DNA of 5,331 bases, taken from JARRNO01 sp037384885 (GTDB taxonomy: Bacteria > Acidobacteriota > UBA4820 > DSQY01). Made by a program: the position numbers and the translations under genes. Below, piece by piece: positions 1 through 5,027 of the stretch. The first letter of the stretch is position 1, and each line of letters starts with the position of its first letter. Below the pieces are notes generated by a model that saw only the letters and a program-made list of their open reading frames with translations, had not been told where the DNA came from and searched no databases. The stretch spans positions 1 through 5,331 of the forward strand of contig JARRNO010000192.1 in NCBI GenBank assembly GCA_037384885.1, given 5' to 3'.

Positions 1-137
1 GCCTTGGCCCCTTTCCCGGGCGGAACGAGCATGGAGGCGCTGATCATGAGGCGGCTGTCCGATCGGGCGTAAGTGGACGCCTCCCGCCACAGACGCCCAT
101 TTCGCGTCGCCAGCGCTATGGCAAAAAGGTTTTCCAT
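1..137 (-). CDS. Partial TPR-like protein, or 3' part of the interrupted upstream gene
   Basis: This open frame runs from an ATG at 137 down to the window edge with no stop, giving about 46 residues beginning MENLFAIALATRNGRLWREA. Two stretches fit the helix-turn-helix pattern of tetratricopeptide repeats. The first has I7/A8-like residues, a G-R turn, W, then E-A (LFAIALATRNGRLWREA). The second runs SRLMISASMLVPPGKGAKA, with small residues at TPR positions 8 and 20. TPRs mediate protein-protein contacts, so no enzymatic role is implied. The frame is the same as that of the membrane protein upstream, whose TGA lies only 15 bases before this ATG. No Shine-Dalgarno is visible in that gap. It may therefore be a separate, coupled gene or the continuation of one gene cut by a nonsense codon. 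The C-terminus lies outside the window, and the TPR assignment rests on pattern matching by eye. Confidence 0.5.
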   Translation of the reverse strand, partial: MENLFAIALATRNGRLWREASTYARSDSRLMISASMLVPPGKGAK

Positions 138-152
138 GCTTGGAATGCTGTT

Positions 153-155
153 TCA
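153..155 (-). other. In-frame TGA between two TPR-like segments
   Basis: The stop codon that ends the membrane protein is followed in the same frame by N-S-I-P-S-M and then a TPR-like sequence that continues to the window edge. A single base change from CGA, TGG or GGA would account for it. It could also be a normal gene end, since two adjacent genes share a frame by chance one time in three. Confidence 0.5.
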
Positions 156-1115
156 GCCTGTGGCCCGGCGCTTCAAGGTCCATTTAAAATCAGCGGCGGC
201 ATCTTTCCAATGCTTCTTGGCCAACGCCTTGATCCCTTCCTGAAACCGCCAGGAATCGGGCAGCGTGTTCCTCATGAGCCCAGCCTGCACCGAAAAACCT
301 ATGGCAATGGGAACGATGAGAAGGAGCCGGATGAAGAAAGCCTTCAATTTGGGTGAAGCGGCCAGATAGAAAACGAGCCAGATCACTGCAGAGGCTGTCA
401 GCAAAAGGTTCATCACGTCCGCCAGCGCCGCGTGAGCAAGAAGGCCGCTTGAAAACCTGTCGGTCAATCCCAGCGCATTTTGAACCATCACCTTCGAGAA
501 GGCTTTACCGGCAAGAAAGGGGACCGGCAGAGCCGCCGCCGCACTGAGAACGGCCGCGGTCACGAGCAGAATGTGCCGCGGTCGGCGCCATCTGAACAGC
601 CACCCGGCGAGCATACCGGCGGGAACAAATACCACAACCGTTATGAAGACAAGACGAGCTTCGAAGGAGGGTTTGAGAACAAACTGCCTCCCCCAGCGCG
701 TGGTGAAGAGGTTGAGAATCAACACGGCCGGCGACGCCGCAATTCCGAAAAGCGCGCCCCATGTCAGGACTTCCCTCACCCCCCACCGCACGGGCTCGAG
801 AGAGATCGTCCCGGGAGCCTCCGGAAGGTACTTCCGGTCAATCATCAGGAGCATCGCGCCCACAGATAGCGAAAGCACGGTGTGCAACACGATGTAAACC
901 CACCAGGACACCGGCAATCCAAACGCCAGCATCAATTCTGCGACGAAGCCTAACGCCCCGGTTCCCAGCGCAGACAGAAATGCCGGCAACTTTCGCGCCC
1001 GAAGGAACTCCACCGCTTTTCCGGCCGATGGTACAAGCGGCGTCAGGATGAACGACAGAAAAGCAAGATGGAGCCATCGCCCTATGGGGGCCAGTCTTCG
1101 CCCACTTTTTATCAT
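153..1115 (-). CDS. Polytopic membrane protein with C-terminal TPR-like hairpin, function unknown
   Basis: About 320 residues from the ATG at 1115, or 325 from a GTG at 1130. I do not recognise a named family. Numbered from the GTG, hydrophobic segments lie near 21-37, 50-72, 75-96, 121-141, 160-179, 187-207, 233-256 and 264-286, so about eight membrane helices. Basic patches such as RWRRPRH (181-187) suggest cytoplasmic loops. The last 32 residues form an amphipathic helical hairpin; G299, W308, A311 and F315 match TPR positions 8, 17, 20 and 24. The protein stops abruptly one repeat in, at a TGA after Gly325, and the same frame continues with more TPR-like sequence. I prefer the ATG at 1115 because the GTG has no Shine-Dalgarno and lies just before a -10-like TATGAT. 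The ATG itself has AGGAG only one base upstream, which is too close for normal use, so the start is uncertain. It is divergent from the sensor phosphatase. Confidence 0.75.
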   Translation of the reverse strand: MIKSGRRLAPIGRWLHLAFLSFILTPLVPSAGKAVEFLRARKLPAFLSALGTGALGFVAELMLAFGLPVSWWVYIVLHTVLSLSVGAMLLMIDRKYLPEAPGTISLEPVRWGVREVLTWGALFGIAASPAVLILNLFTTRWGRQFVLKPSFEARLVFITVVVFVPAGMLAGWLFRWRRPRHILLVTAAVLSAAAALPVPFLAGKAFSKVMVQNALGLTDRFSSGLLAHAALADVMNLLLTASAVIWLVFYLAASPKLKAFFIRLLLIVPIAIGFSVQAGLMRNTLPDSWRFQEGIKALAKKHWKDAAADFKWTLKRRATG

Positions 1116-1120
1116 GCTCC

Positions 1121-1126
1121 TATCAT
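1121..1126 (-). promoter_or_regulatory. Possible -10 box (TATGAT) for the membrane protein gene
   Basis: On the minus strand TATGAT matches the TATAAT consensus at five of six positions. Its predicted transcription start falls on or next to the ATG at 1115, so the mRNA could be leaderless. No good -35 box is visible at 16-18 bases upstream, so support is weak. Confidence 0.25.
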
Positions 1127-1148
1127 ACACGTTTCACGCCGCGAAGCG

Positions 1149-1175
1149 CACCCGGCGCTGCGCGCCTGCCGGGTG
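1149..1175. promoter_or_regulatory. GC-rich inverted repeat in the divergent promoter region
   Basis: A perfect 8-bp inverted repeat, CACCCGGC (1149-1156) and GCCGGGTG (1168-1175), brackets 11 bases. A competing hairpin, GGCGC-TGC-GCGCC, occupies 1154-1166, and both cannot form at full length together. It lies midway between the two divergent genes and just upstream of an AT-rich stretch (1176-1192). It could be an operator, a transcript hairpin or a solitary palindromic repeat. The sequence does not decide between these. Confidence 0.45.
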
Positions 1176-1181
1176 TATATT
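1176..1181 (+). promoter_or_regulatory. Possible -10 box (TATATT) for the sensor phosphatase gene
   Basis: TATATT matches the sigma-70 -10 consensus at five of six positions and is preceded by TG. It is the only AT-rich patch before the gene and would give a leader of about 30 bases. No recognisable -35 hexamer is present; the expected position falls inside the GC-rich inverted repeat. Confidence 0.3.
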
Positions 1182-1205
1182 AGTTTAAAGATATCGAGGT
1201 TTTGG

Positions 1206-1212
1206 AAAGGGG
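1206..1212 (+). promoter_or_regulatory. Ribosome binding site deciding the start at 1221
   Basis: AAAGGGG lies eight bases before ATG 1221. The in-frame ATG at 1068 would give 51 extra residues that overlap the divergent gene, cross the intergenic inverted repeat and do not look like a protein N-terminus. In contrast, 1221 is followed by a short polar stretch, basic residues and then a membrane helix. Confidence 0.6.
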
Positions 1213-1220
1213 CGAGAGCG

Positions 1221-4010
1221 ATGGGGGGCGGTTCATTGGATGTGAGGGCGGATATCGGTTCGGACGGCGCGCCGGCGGGTCTGGAACACACCGGCAAAAG
1301 ACGATGGCTGCGCAGGCTTTTCCTCGGCCTGCTGGCGCTGGCCTGCGTCGCGACAGAAGCCGGCCTCATCTACTACCTCGCCTTTTTTTCCAGTCCGGTC
1401 TTCCCACGGTCCACCGCCACCCAGGCCGCGTGGCGAAACGGGAATCTGGTCGTCACAAGAATTATCAACCCCGAGCGCGCCGTCGGGGTGAAGAAGGGAG
1501 ACCGGATTGTCGGTGTCATCGTCGGCGGCCGGCGGCTTCCCATCGATTTTCCCGGTGACATGGCGGCGGTGGCGCGCGAGGTTCCATTCAACCAGCCCTT
1601 CCAGCTCCTCGTTCTTCGACCGGATGGGGCGGGGAACATGCGGGAACTCGCGCTCACCATTCCCGCCGTGCCCCCATCCGTGCGGCCGTCGACTCTGCGC
1701 CGCCTGTTGGGAGTGGCGCCCGACATTTTTATCTTCCTCGCCTGCCTGCTTGCCGCCCTGCTGATCGGCATGACGCGTCCCGAAAGCGAAGGTGCGATCG
1801 CGGCCTCGCTTCTCTTTCTTTGTTTCGGCGCCCTCACCTGGCACGGGAACATGGAGATTTTTCCATCCCCGGCGCGGGCCCCGGCCTACGCCCTCTGGTT
1901 CCTTTTGTATGCCGGCATGACCGCGGCCCTCATGTGGTTCTGCCTGCGCTTTCCCTCGCCGTCCCCCATTGACCGCCGGCTGCCCTGGCTCAAAAGAGCG
2001 GGCGTTTACTTCGCTGTCATCTTCGGCGTCTGGAACGGAGTCCTCTGGGCCGTCAGGCGCGCCGGCGCGCCGATTTACGACCAGTACCTCGGAAACGTGC
2101 GCTACTTGGACTGGGTGCTCGATATCGTCTTCGTTTTGATCGCCGCAGTGGGTCTCGCCGCATTAATTCTCAACATGCGCCGGAGCGAATCGCCTGACGA
2201 ACGGCGCCGCCTGAGGATCCTTCTCGTCGGAGTCCTCAGCGTCTTTCCCTGGCTGCTGGCCTCGCTTTACCAGGTCACTGTTCTCAGGCTGCCCCCCGAA
2301 TGGATCATGATCGTCGTCACGGCGGCCATGCTGCTCTTCCCGCTTTCGTTTATCTATGCGGTGCTCCGCCACCGGGTGTTCGGCATCCGGGTCATCCTGA
2401 GGCGCGGCATCCAATTCGCCCTGCTTTCGCGGGGGTTCCTGGCGCTGGAAGGCCTGGCCATCTTCCTGGCCCTCTACTACGCGGCCGGCCCTCCCATCGC
2501 GCGCATCGCCGGCAAAGACCACGGCGGCGTGATGGCCATTGTGGTGGCCGGTCTGACTCTGGTGGGCGTTGTGGGCCTTCGCAAGATCAACGGCAAGGTG
2601 ATGGTGCCGGTGGAAAAGCGCTTTTTCCGGGAAGCTTACGACGTGCGCCGCATCCTGACGGGCCTGACCGTGGATCTGAGGCGCCTGGTGGGAACCCCGG
2701 ACGCGCTGGTTTGGAGCGTCGTCAACACGCTGGCCGATACGCTTCATCCACGAGACGTCTCCGTCTTCCTTCAGACCGGGGCCCTTGCCGCCCTTCCACT
2801 GACCGACGAGCGCGGACAGGCCTTGCTGTCGGCCATTTCGCAGCTGCCGGCCGGCTCCTTCGTCTGCTTCTGGAGGCGTCGTTTCGGGGTCCCTGCGCCG
2901 CAGGAAACCGCATCTCCCGGCAGTCTTTCCCTGGTCCTTCCCGCCGGTTCCATCGCAGCAGACCTGCTGGCGGCGCCGGGGGAAGAAGGGCAGATGGTCA
3001 GCCTCGATCCCAAAGACCGTCAATCCTCCGCGCGTCTGTTTCGCCAGAAAGCGCCTCCCGCCGAAAAGACAGTCTTGATTGAAACCACCCAAGCGAGACT
3101 TCTGGTGCCCCTGGCGCCCGGCAAGGAAATTCTGGGGTTTCTGGTATTCGGTGAGAAGCTCTCGGAAGAACCCTATTCCCGCGAGGACCGGGAGCTGCTG
3201 CGGGCTCTCGCCGCGCAGATGGCCGACACGCTGGACCACGCGCGTCTCCTGCACGAAAGCGAGAAGCAGGCCCAGCTCATGCGCGAGGTGGAAATCGCGC
3301 AGCAGGTGCAGCGCCATCTCCTGCCCGCCACTCCCCTGGCCGTACCCGGCCTGGACTATGCGGGAGTCTGTCGGCCCGCGCGGTACGTGGGAGGCGACTA
3401 TTTCGATTTCATTCGATTCGGTGATCGCGGCCTGGGACTGGTGCTGGGAGACATCTCCGGCAAGGGGATTTCCGCCGCCCTCCTGATGGCGGCGCTGCAG
3501 GCCACCGTCAGAGAGCAGGCGGACGCGCGCGGCGGCGAGCCGTCGGCCGTCATCGCCGGCGTGAACCGGCGGCTGTTCACCAGCGCGGGAGAGGGCCGGT
3601 TCGCCACTGTTTTTTACGGCATGCTGGACACGCGAACCTTCGACCTGAAATACGCCAACGCCGGGCACAATCCGCCCATCGTTTTTCGTCCCGGGCCGGA
3701 CGGCGGCCGGTTCCTCCGCTTGGGCACCACGGGCGTCGTGGCCGGCGTGTTCCAGGACGCGGGTTACGAGCAAGCCTCCATTCAGCTCATGTCCGGCGAT
3801 CTGCTCGTTCTCTTCTCTGACGGAGTCACCGATGCCATGAACGAGAACGACGAGTGCTTCGAAGAAGAAAGGCTGCTGGCACTTCTGCCCACGCTCTTGG
3901 ATCTGCCTGCATCAGAAGCGCTCGCACGCATTCTGGACGAGGTGGGCCGCTTTGCCGGCCGCGCCCCCCAGAACGACGACATCACGCTCATCGTGGCGAA
4001 GGTGCTTTAG
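1221..4010 (+). CDS. Membrane-anchored PDZ-GAF-PP2C (SpoIIE/RsbU-type) sensor phosphatase
   Basis: A 929-residue membrane sensor ending in a serine/threonine phosphatase. TM1 (about 32-56) follows a basic GKRRWLRR patch. Residues 70-150 resemble a PDZ fold, with the typical GVKKGDRIVGVIVGG turn, and should be extracytoplasmic. About nine more helices follow (166-184, 191-207, 221-242, 258-278, 296-317, 331-352, 360-382, 398-421, 435-453), placing the C-terminal half in the cytoplasm. The segment VLRHRVFGIRVILRRGI (381-397) resembles a motif at the end of the membrane domain of ComP-like histidine kinases. A GAF-like domain spans roughly 470-675, and a signalling helix (680-700, EIAQQVQRHLLP) leads into the PP2C domain (710-929). 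That domain keeps GGDYFDF (D726), GDISGKG (D744), NAGHNPP, FSDGVTD (D867) and NDDITL (D919/D920), so it should be an active Mn/Mg-dependent phosphatase. RsbU-like relatives dephosphorylate anti-sigma-factor antagonists. No such partner gene is in the window, so the substrate is unknown. It appears monocistronic, with no clear terminator after it. Confidence 0.93.
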   Translation: MGGGSLDVRADIGSDGAPAGLEHTGKRRWLRRLFLGLLALACVATEAGLIYYLAFFSSPVFPRSTATQAAWRNGNLVVTRIINPERAVGVKKGDRIVGVIVGGRRLPIDFPGDMAAVAREVPFNQPFQLLVLRPDGAGNMRELALTIPAVPPSVRPSTLRRLLGVAPDIFIFLACLLAALLIGMTRPESEGAIAASLLFLCFGALTWHGNMEIFPSPARAPAYALWFLLYAGMTAALMWFCLRFPSPSPIDRRLPWLKRAGVYFAVIFGVWNGVLWAVRRAGAPIYDQYLGNVRYLDWVLDIVFVLIAAVGLAALILNMRRSESPDERRRLRILLVGVLSVFPWLLASLYQVTVLRLPPEWIMIVVTAAMLLFPLSFIYAVLRHRVFGIRVILRRGIQFALLSRGFLALEGLAIFLALYYAAGPPIARIAGKDHGGVMAIVVAGLTLVGVVGLRKINGKVMVPVEKRFFREAYDVRRILTGLTVDLRRLVGTPDALVWSVVNTLADTLHPRDVSVFLQTGALAALPLTDERGQALLSAISQLPAGSFVCFWRRRFGVPAPQETASPGSLSLVLPAGSIAADLLAAPGEEGQMVSLDPKDRQSSARLFRQKAPPAEKTVLIETTQARLLVPLAPGKEILGFLVFGEKLSEEPYSREDRELLRALAAQMADTLDHARLLHESEKQAQLMREVEIAQQVQRHLLPATPLAVPGLDYAGVCRPARYVGGDYFDFIRFGDRGLGLVLGDISGKGISAALLMAALQATVREQADARGGEPSAVIAGVNRRLFTSAGEGRFATVFYGMLDTRTFDLKYANAGHNPPIVFRPGPDGGRFLRLGTTGVVAGVFQDAGYEQASIQLMSGDLLVLFSDGVTDAMNENDECFEEERLLALLPTLLDLPASEALARILDEVGRFAGRAPQNDDITLIVAKVL

Positions 4011-4068
4011 GCTGCTGCGCGGCTACCCGCCCAGCGGCCGGTAAGGAAGTGAAGAGCCAGGAGGTGAT

Positions 4069-4083
4069 GGCCGCTTTGCGGCC
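4069..4083. repeat. Short hairpin repeat, copy 1 (GGCCGC/GCGGCC)
   Basis: A perfect 6-bp stem with loop TTT, followed by GGTGACT. It is a member of the GGCYGC-loop-GCRGCC family found on both sides of the toxin-antitoxin operon. Confidence 0.65.
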
Positions 4084-4098
4084 GGTGACTAGGTGATA

Positions 4099-4113
4099 GG
4101 CCGCGTTGCGGCC
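4099..4113. repeat. Short hairpin repeat, copy 2 (GGCCGC/GCGGCC)
   Basis: A perfect 6-bp stem with loop GTT, followed by AGTGAGG. The following bases begin the second 37-bp direct repeat together with the right arm of the stem. Confidence 0.65.
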
Positions 4114-4175
4114 AGTGAGGAAGTAAAGAGCTAGGAGGTTAGGGAGTGTTCGCGGGCAATTCTGAAAAGTGTCTA

Positions 4176-4231
4176 GTGGGCGAGGGCCTTCCTCTGCGAG
4201 CAAGGATTTGAATAGGGTGCCGCTGCGGGAC
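4176..4231. repeat. 56-bp interspersed repeat, left copy
   Basis: Bases 4176-4231 match 5023-5078 at 51 of 56 positions without gaps. Both begin GTGGGCGAGGGCC, share the core GATTTGAATAG and end GCTGCGGGAC. The two copies lie on opposite sides of the toxin-antitoxin operon in the same orientation, about 850 bases apart. The right half is part of the REP-like composite element. Confidence 0.8.
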
Positions 4232-4255
4232 ATCGCGGCTGGAAGCCGCTCCCAC
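4201..4255 (-). repeat. REP-like composite element, copy 1
   Basis: Read on the minus strand it starts GTGG, then has a hairpin with arms GCGGCT (4249-4244) and AGCCGC (4240-4235) around TCC, then TCCCGCAGCGGC, and ends ATTCAAATCCTTG. A GTAG/GTGG head followed by an imperfect palindrome is the signature of bacterial REP sequences mobilised by RAYT transposases. No RAYT gene is in the window, so that link is by resemblance only. Confidence 0.6.
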
Positions 4256-4256
4256 G

Positions 4257-4270
4257 GGCCGCAAGCGGCC
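4257..4270. repeat. Short hairpin repeat, copy 3 (GGCCGC/GCGGCC)
   Basis: A perfect 6-bp inverted repeat around AA, followed by AGTGAGA. It directly abuts the head of REP-like copy 1. Confidence 0.6.
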
Positions 4271-4297
4271 AGTGAGACGGATGCCGGCGGCTAAGTT

Positions 4298-4324
4298 ATT
4301 TGAATAGTATGCCTATGCGGGGAC
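4298..4324 (-). repeat. Truncated REP-like element abutting the toxin gene
   Basis: The plus strand reads ATTTGAATAG, then TATGCC, then TGCGGGGAC, matching the tail and core of the REP-like elements. Where the hairpin should follow there is only CGGCCGCTAAG, which resembles the GTAGCGGCC head of copy 3 with the stem missing. The end of this copy runs straight into the toxin's 3' end. Confidence 0.5.
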
Positions 4325-4329
4325 GGCCG

Positions 4330-4611
4330 CTAAGGCTGCGGCAGACGGCGGTAGATTTCGCGGCGGTGGCCGATTCGCAAAACAAGAATGATGCATTCCT
4401 TATCGCGCAATGTGTAGATCACGCGGTAGTCGCCGACGCGAAACCGATAAAGTTGTGCTTTTGATGAAGTCTCCAGCGGCTTTCCCAGTCTGGGGTTTTT
4501 CGCGAGACGCGACAGTATGACCTCTCGAAGCCGTTCGGATGCAGGACGACCCAAACGGCGCAGATCCTTACCGGTGGAGGGGTCCCACAGGACGCGCCAG
4601 ACGGGTGTCAT
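4330..4611 (-). CDS. RelE/ParE-superfamily type II toxin
   Basis: A 93-residue protein of usual RelE length. It shows the family plan: an N-terminal beta strand (VWRVLWDP), two helices (18-37), the NP turn plus L-x-G-x-P-L (39-46), then a C-terminal sheet. The core motif LYRFRVGDYRVIY (54-66) is followed by LRIGHRREIYRR (78-89). R56, R63, H82, R83 and Y87 sit where RelE-type mRNA interferases carry basic and tyrosine residues, so ribosome-dependent mRNA cleavage is likely. ParE-like gyrase poisoning cannot be excluded. The start ATG overlaps the antitoxin stop by four bases (ATGA) and has no Shine-Dalgarno of its own, so translation is probably coupled to the antitoxin. The TAG stop lies next to a truncated repeat. 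The protein acts in the cytoplasm and is held inactive by the upstream partner. Confidence 0.88.
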   Translation of the reverse strand: MTPVWRVLWDPSTGKDLRRLGRPASERLREVILSRLAKNPRLGKPLETSSKAQLYRFRVGDYRVIYTLRDKECIILVLRIGHRREIYRRLPQP

Positions 4612-4886
4612 TTTGCGGTCGTTTTGCCGGCCGCCTTGGAGCGGCGAGTAGGCTTTTTCACCTCGCTCTCATGATCCTGTTCCCACCCCAGGCTCTCCCA
4701 CAATGCTTCTGCCGAGACGGGTTTTTCGCCCTTCTCAAGGCGGGCCATGGCAAGGAGTATGTCTTCCTTTTCTGCGAGGTAGTCGGCGATCGCCTCCTTG
4801 ACATAGTGGCTCTTGCTGCGGTGAGTCTCTTTGGCCAGGCGCTCTAGCCGTTCCTCTGTTTCCTTGTCCAGCCTGACACCGATCAT
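4608..4886 (-). CDS. RelB-like ribbon-helix-helix antitoxin
   Basis: A 92-residue protein. The N-terminal strand IGVRLDKE (2-9) and two helices (9-21 and 24-42, with SKSHYVKEAIADYL) form a ribbon-helix-helix DNA-binding domain, which dimerises and binds operator DNA. The acidic segment EKGEKPVSAEALWESLGWEQ (51-70) is the typical RelB-type toxin-wrapping region. The last 16 residues (KKPTRRSKAAGKTTAK) form a lysine- and arginine-rich tail beyond the usual end of such antitoxins. It neutralises the RelE-like toxin encoded directly after it (4-base overlap) and should repress its own operon, more strongly in complex with toxin. The start ATG at 4886 has an excellent Shine-Dalgarno seven bases upstream. 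Confidence 0.88.
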   Translation of the reverse strand: MIGVRLDKETEERLERLAKETHRSKSHYVKEAIADYLAEKEDILLAMARLEKGEKPVSAEALWESLGWEQDHESEVKKPTRRSKAAGKTTAK

Positions 4887-4893
4887 GCGGCAG

Positions 4894-4900
4894 CCTCCTC
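4894..4900 (-). promoter_or_regulatory. Strong Shine-Dalgarno (GAGGAGG) of the antitoxin gene
   Basis: On the minus strand GAGGAGG lies seven bases before the ATG at 4886. This favours abundant antitoxin synthesis, while the toxin has no comparable site. Confidence 0.8.
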
Positions 4901-4910
4901 GTACAATCTA

Positions 4911-4924
4911 TTAAATATGTTTAA
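4911..4924. promoter_or_regulatory. Candidate autoregulatory operator of the toxin-antitoxin operon
   Basis: TTAAA-TATG-TTTAA is a perfect 5-bp inverted repeat, AT-rich against a GC-rich background. It covers the proposed -10 box and lies 25-38 bases upstream of the antitoxin start. Ribbon-helix-helix antitoxins typically bind short palindromes in such positions. The assignment is inferred from position and symmetry. Confidence 0.45.
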
Positions 4925-4946
4925 CACGTATAACTGAGGTTGTCCA
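4918..4946 (-). promoter_or_regulatory. Possible promoter of the toxin-antitoxin operon
   Basis: On the minus strand TGGACA (4946-4941) matches the -35 consensus TTGACA at five of six positions. It is 17 bases from TAAACA (4923-4918), a weak -10. Transcription would start near 4911, giving a leader of about 25 bases that holds the Shine-Dalgarno. TATTTA or TTATAC nearby are alternative -10 boxes. Confidence 0.4.
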
Positions 4947-4963
4947 GTATGTGCCGCATCAGT

Positions 4964-4977
4964 GGCCGCAAGCGGCC
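4964..4977. repeat. Short hairpin repeat, copy 4 (GGCCGC/GCGGCC)
   Basis: A perfect 6-bp inverted repeat around AA, identical in sequence to copy 3 on the other side of the toxin-antitoxin operon. It is followed by AGGAAGT, a motif also seen in the left 37-bp repeats. Confidence 0.6.
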
Positions 4978-4985
4978 AGGAAGTT

Positions 4986-5000
4986 GGCTGCTTCGCAGCC
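4986..5000. repeat. Short hairpin repeat, copy 5 (GGCTGC/GCAGCC, compensatory variant)
   Basis: A 6-bp stem with loop TTC. Compared with the other copies the fourth stem base is T instead of C and its partner is A instead of G, so pairing is kept. It is followed by AGTGACT, as in the family pattern. Confidence 0.65.
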
Positions 5001-5027
5001 AGTGACTCGTGATTCGTGAATCGTGGG
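5000..5027 (+). repeat. Degenerate heptamer tandem repeat (TCGTGAW)
   Basis: Four consecutive 7-base units read CAGTGAC, TCGTGAT, TCGTGAA and TCGTGGG, sharing GTGA or GTGG at a fixed phase. The first unit belongs to the tail of hairpin copy 5 and the last is the start of the 56-bp repeat. Confidence 0.5.

Larger units (their letters stand above)
4034..4144. repeat. Imperfect 37-bp direct repeat pair with internal hairpins
   Basis: Bases 4034-4070 and 4108-4144 match at 31 of 37 positions; both start GCGGCC and share the cores AGGAAGT and AGGAGGT. Four of the six differences are transitions. Between and partly within them are two perfect hairpins, GGCCGC-TTT-GCGGCC (4069-4083) and GGCCGC-GTT-GCGGCC (4099-4113), with starts spaced 30 bases apart. 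Confidence 0.7.
4011..4329. other. Repeat-rich intergenic region left of the toxin-antitoxin operon
   Basis: No credible gene lies here. The stretch holds a 37-bp imperfect direct repeat pair, three short GC-rich hairpins of one family (4069, 4099, 4257), one complete REP-like composite element (4201-4255) with a 25-bp left extension, and a truncated copy (4298-4324) touching the toxin gene. None of the hairpins is followed by a T-run, so no canonical terminator is called for the converging phosphatase and toxin transcripts. Confidence 0.7.

Noticed and set aside
153..155. Selenocysteine insertion at the TGA
   Set aside because: No bacterial SECIS-like hairpin with a GU apical loop was evident just downstream, and TPR repeats are not selenoprotein sites.
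353..1051. Several plus-strand open frames of 64-129 codons
   Set aside because: They are antisense to the membrane protein gene, rich in R, P and S, overlap each other in several frames and lack ribosome binding sites.
1068..1220. A 51-residue N-terminal extension of the phosphatase from ATG 1068
   Set aside because: It overlaps the divergent gene and crosses the intergenic inverted repeat. The start at 1221 has a Shine-Dalgarno and a normal membrane-protein N-terminus.
2163..3773. A 536-codon open frame on the minus strand
   Set aside because: It lies wholly antisense to the phosphatase, whose frame carries all expected PP2C motifs. The antisense translation is low-complexity, rich in G, R, Q and H with no recognisable domain, as expected for a GC-rich shadow frame.
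4011..4113. Rho-independent terminator after the phosphatase gene
   Set aside because: The hairpins at 4069 and 4099 are not followed by a T-run on either strand.
3988..4233. Minus-strand frame of 81 codons and plus-strand frame 3854-4096
   Set aside because: Both read through the repeat region or the phosphatase gene in another frame and show no domain or ribosome binding site.
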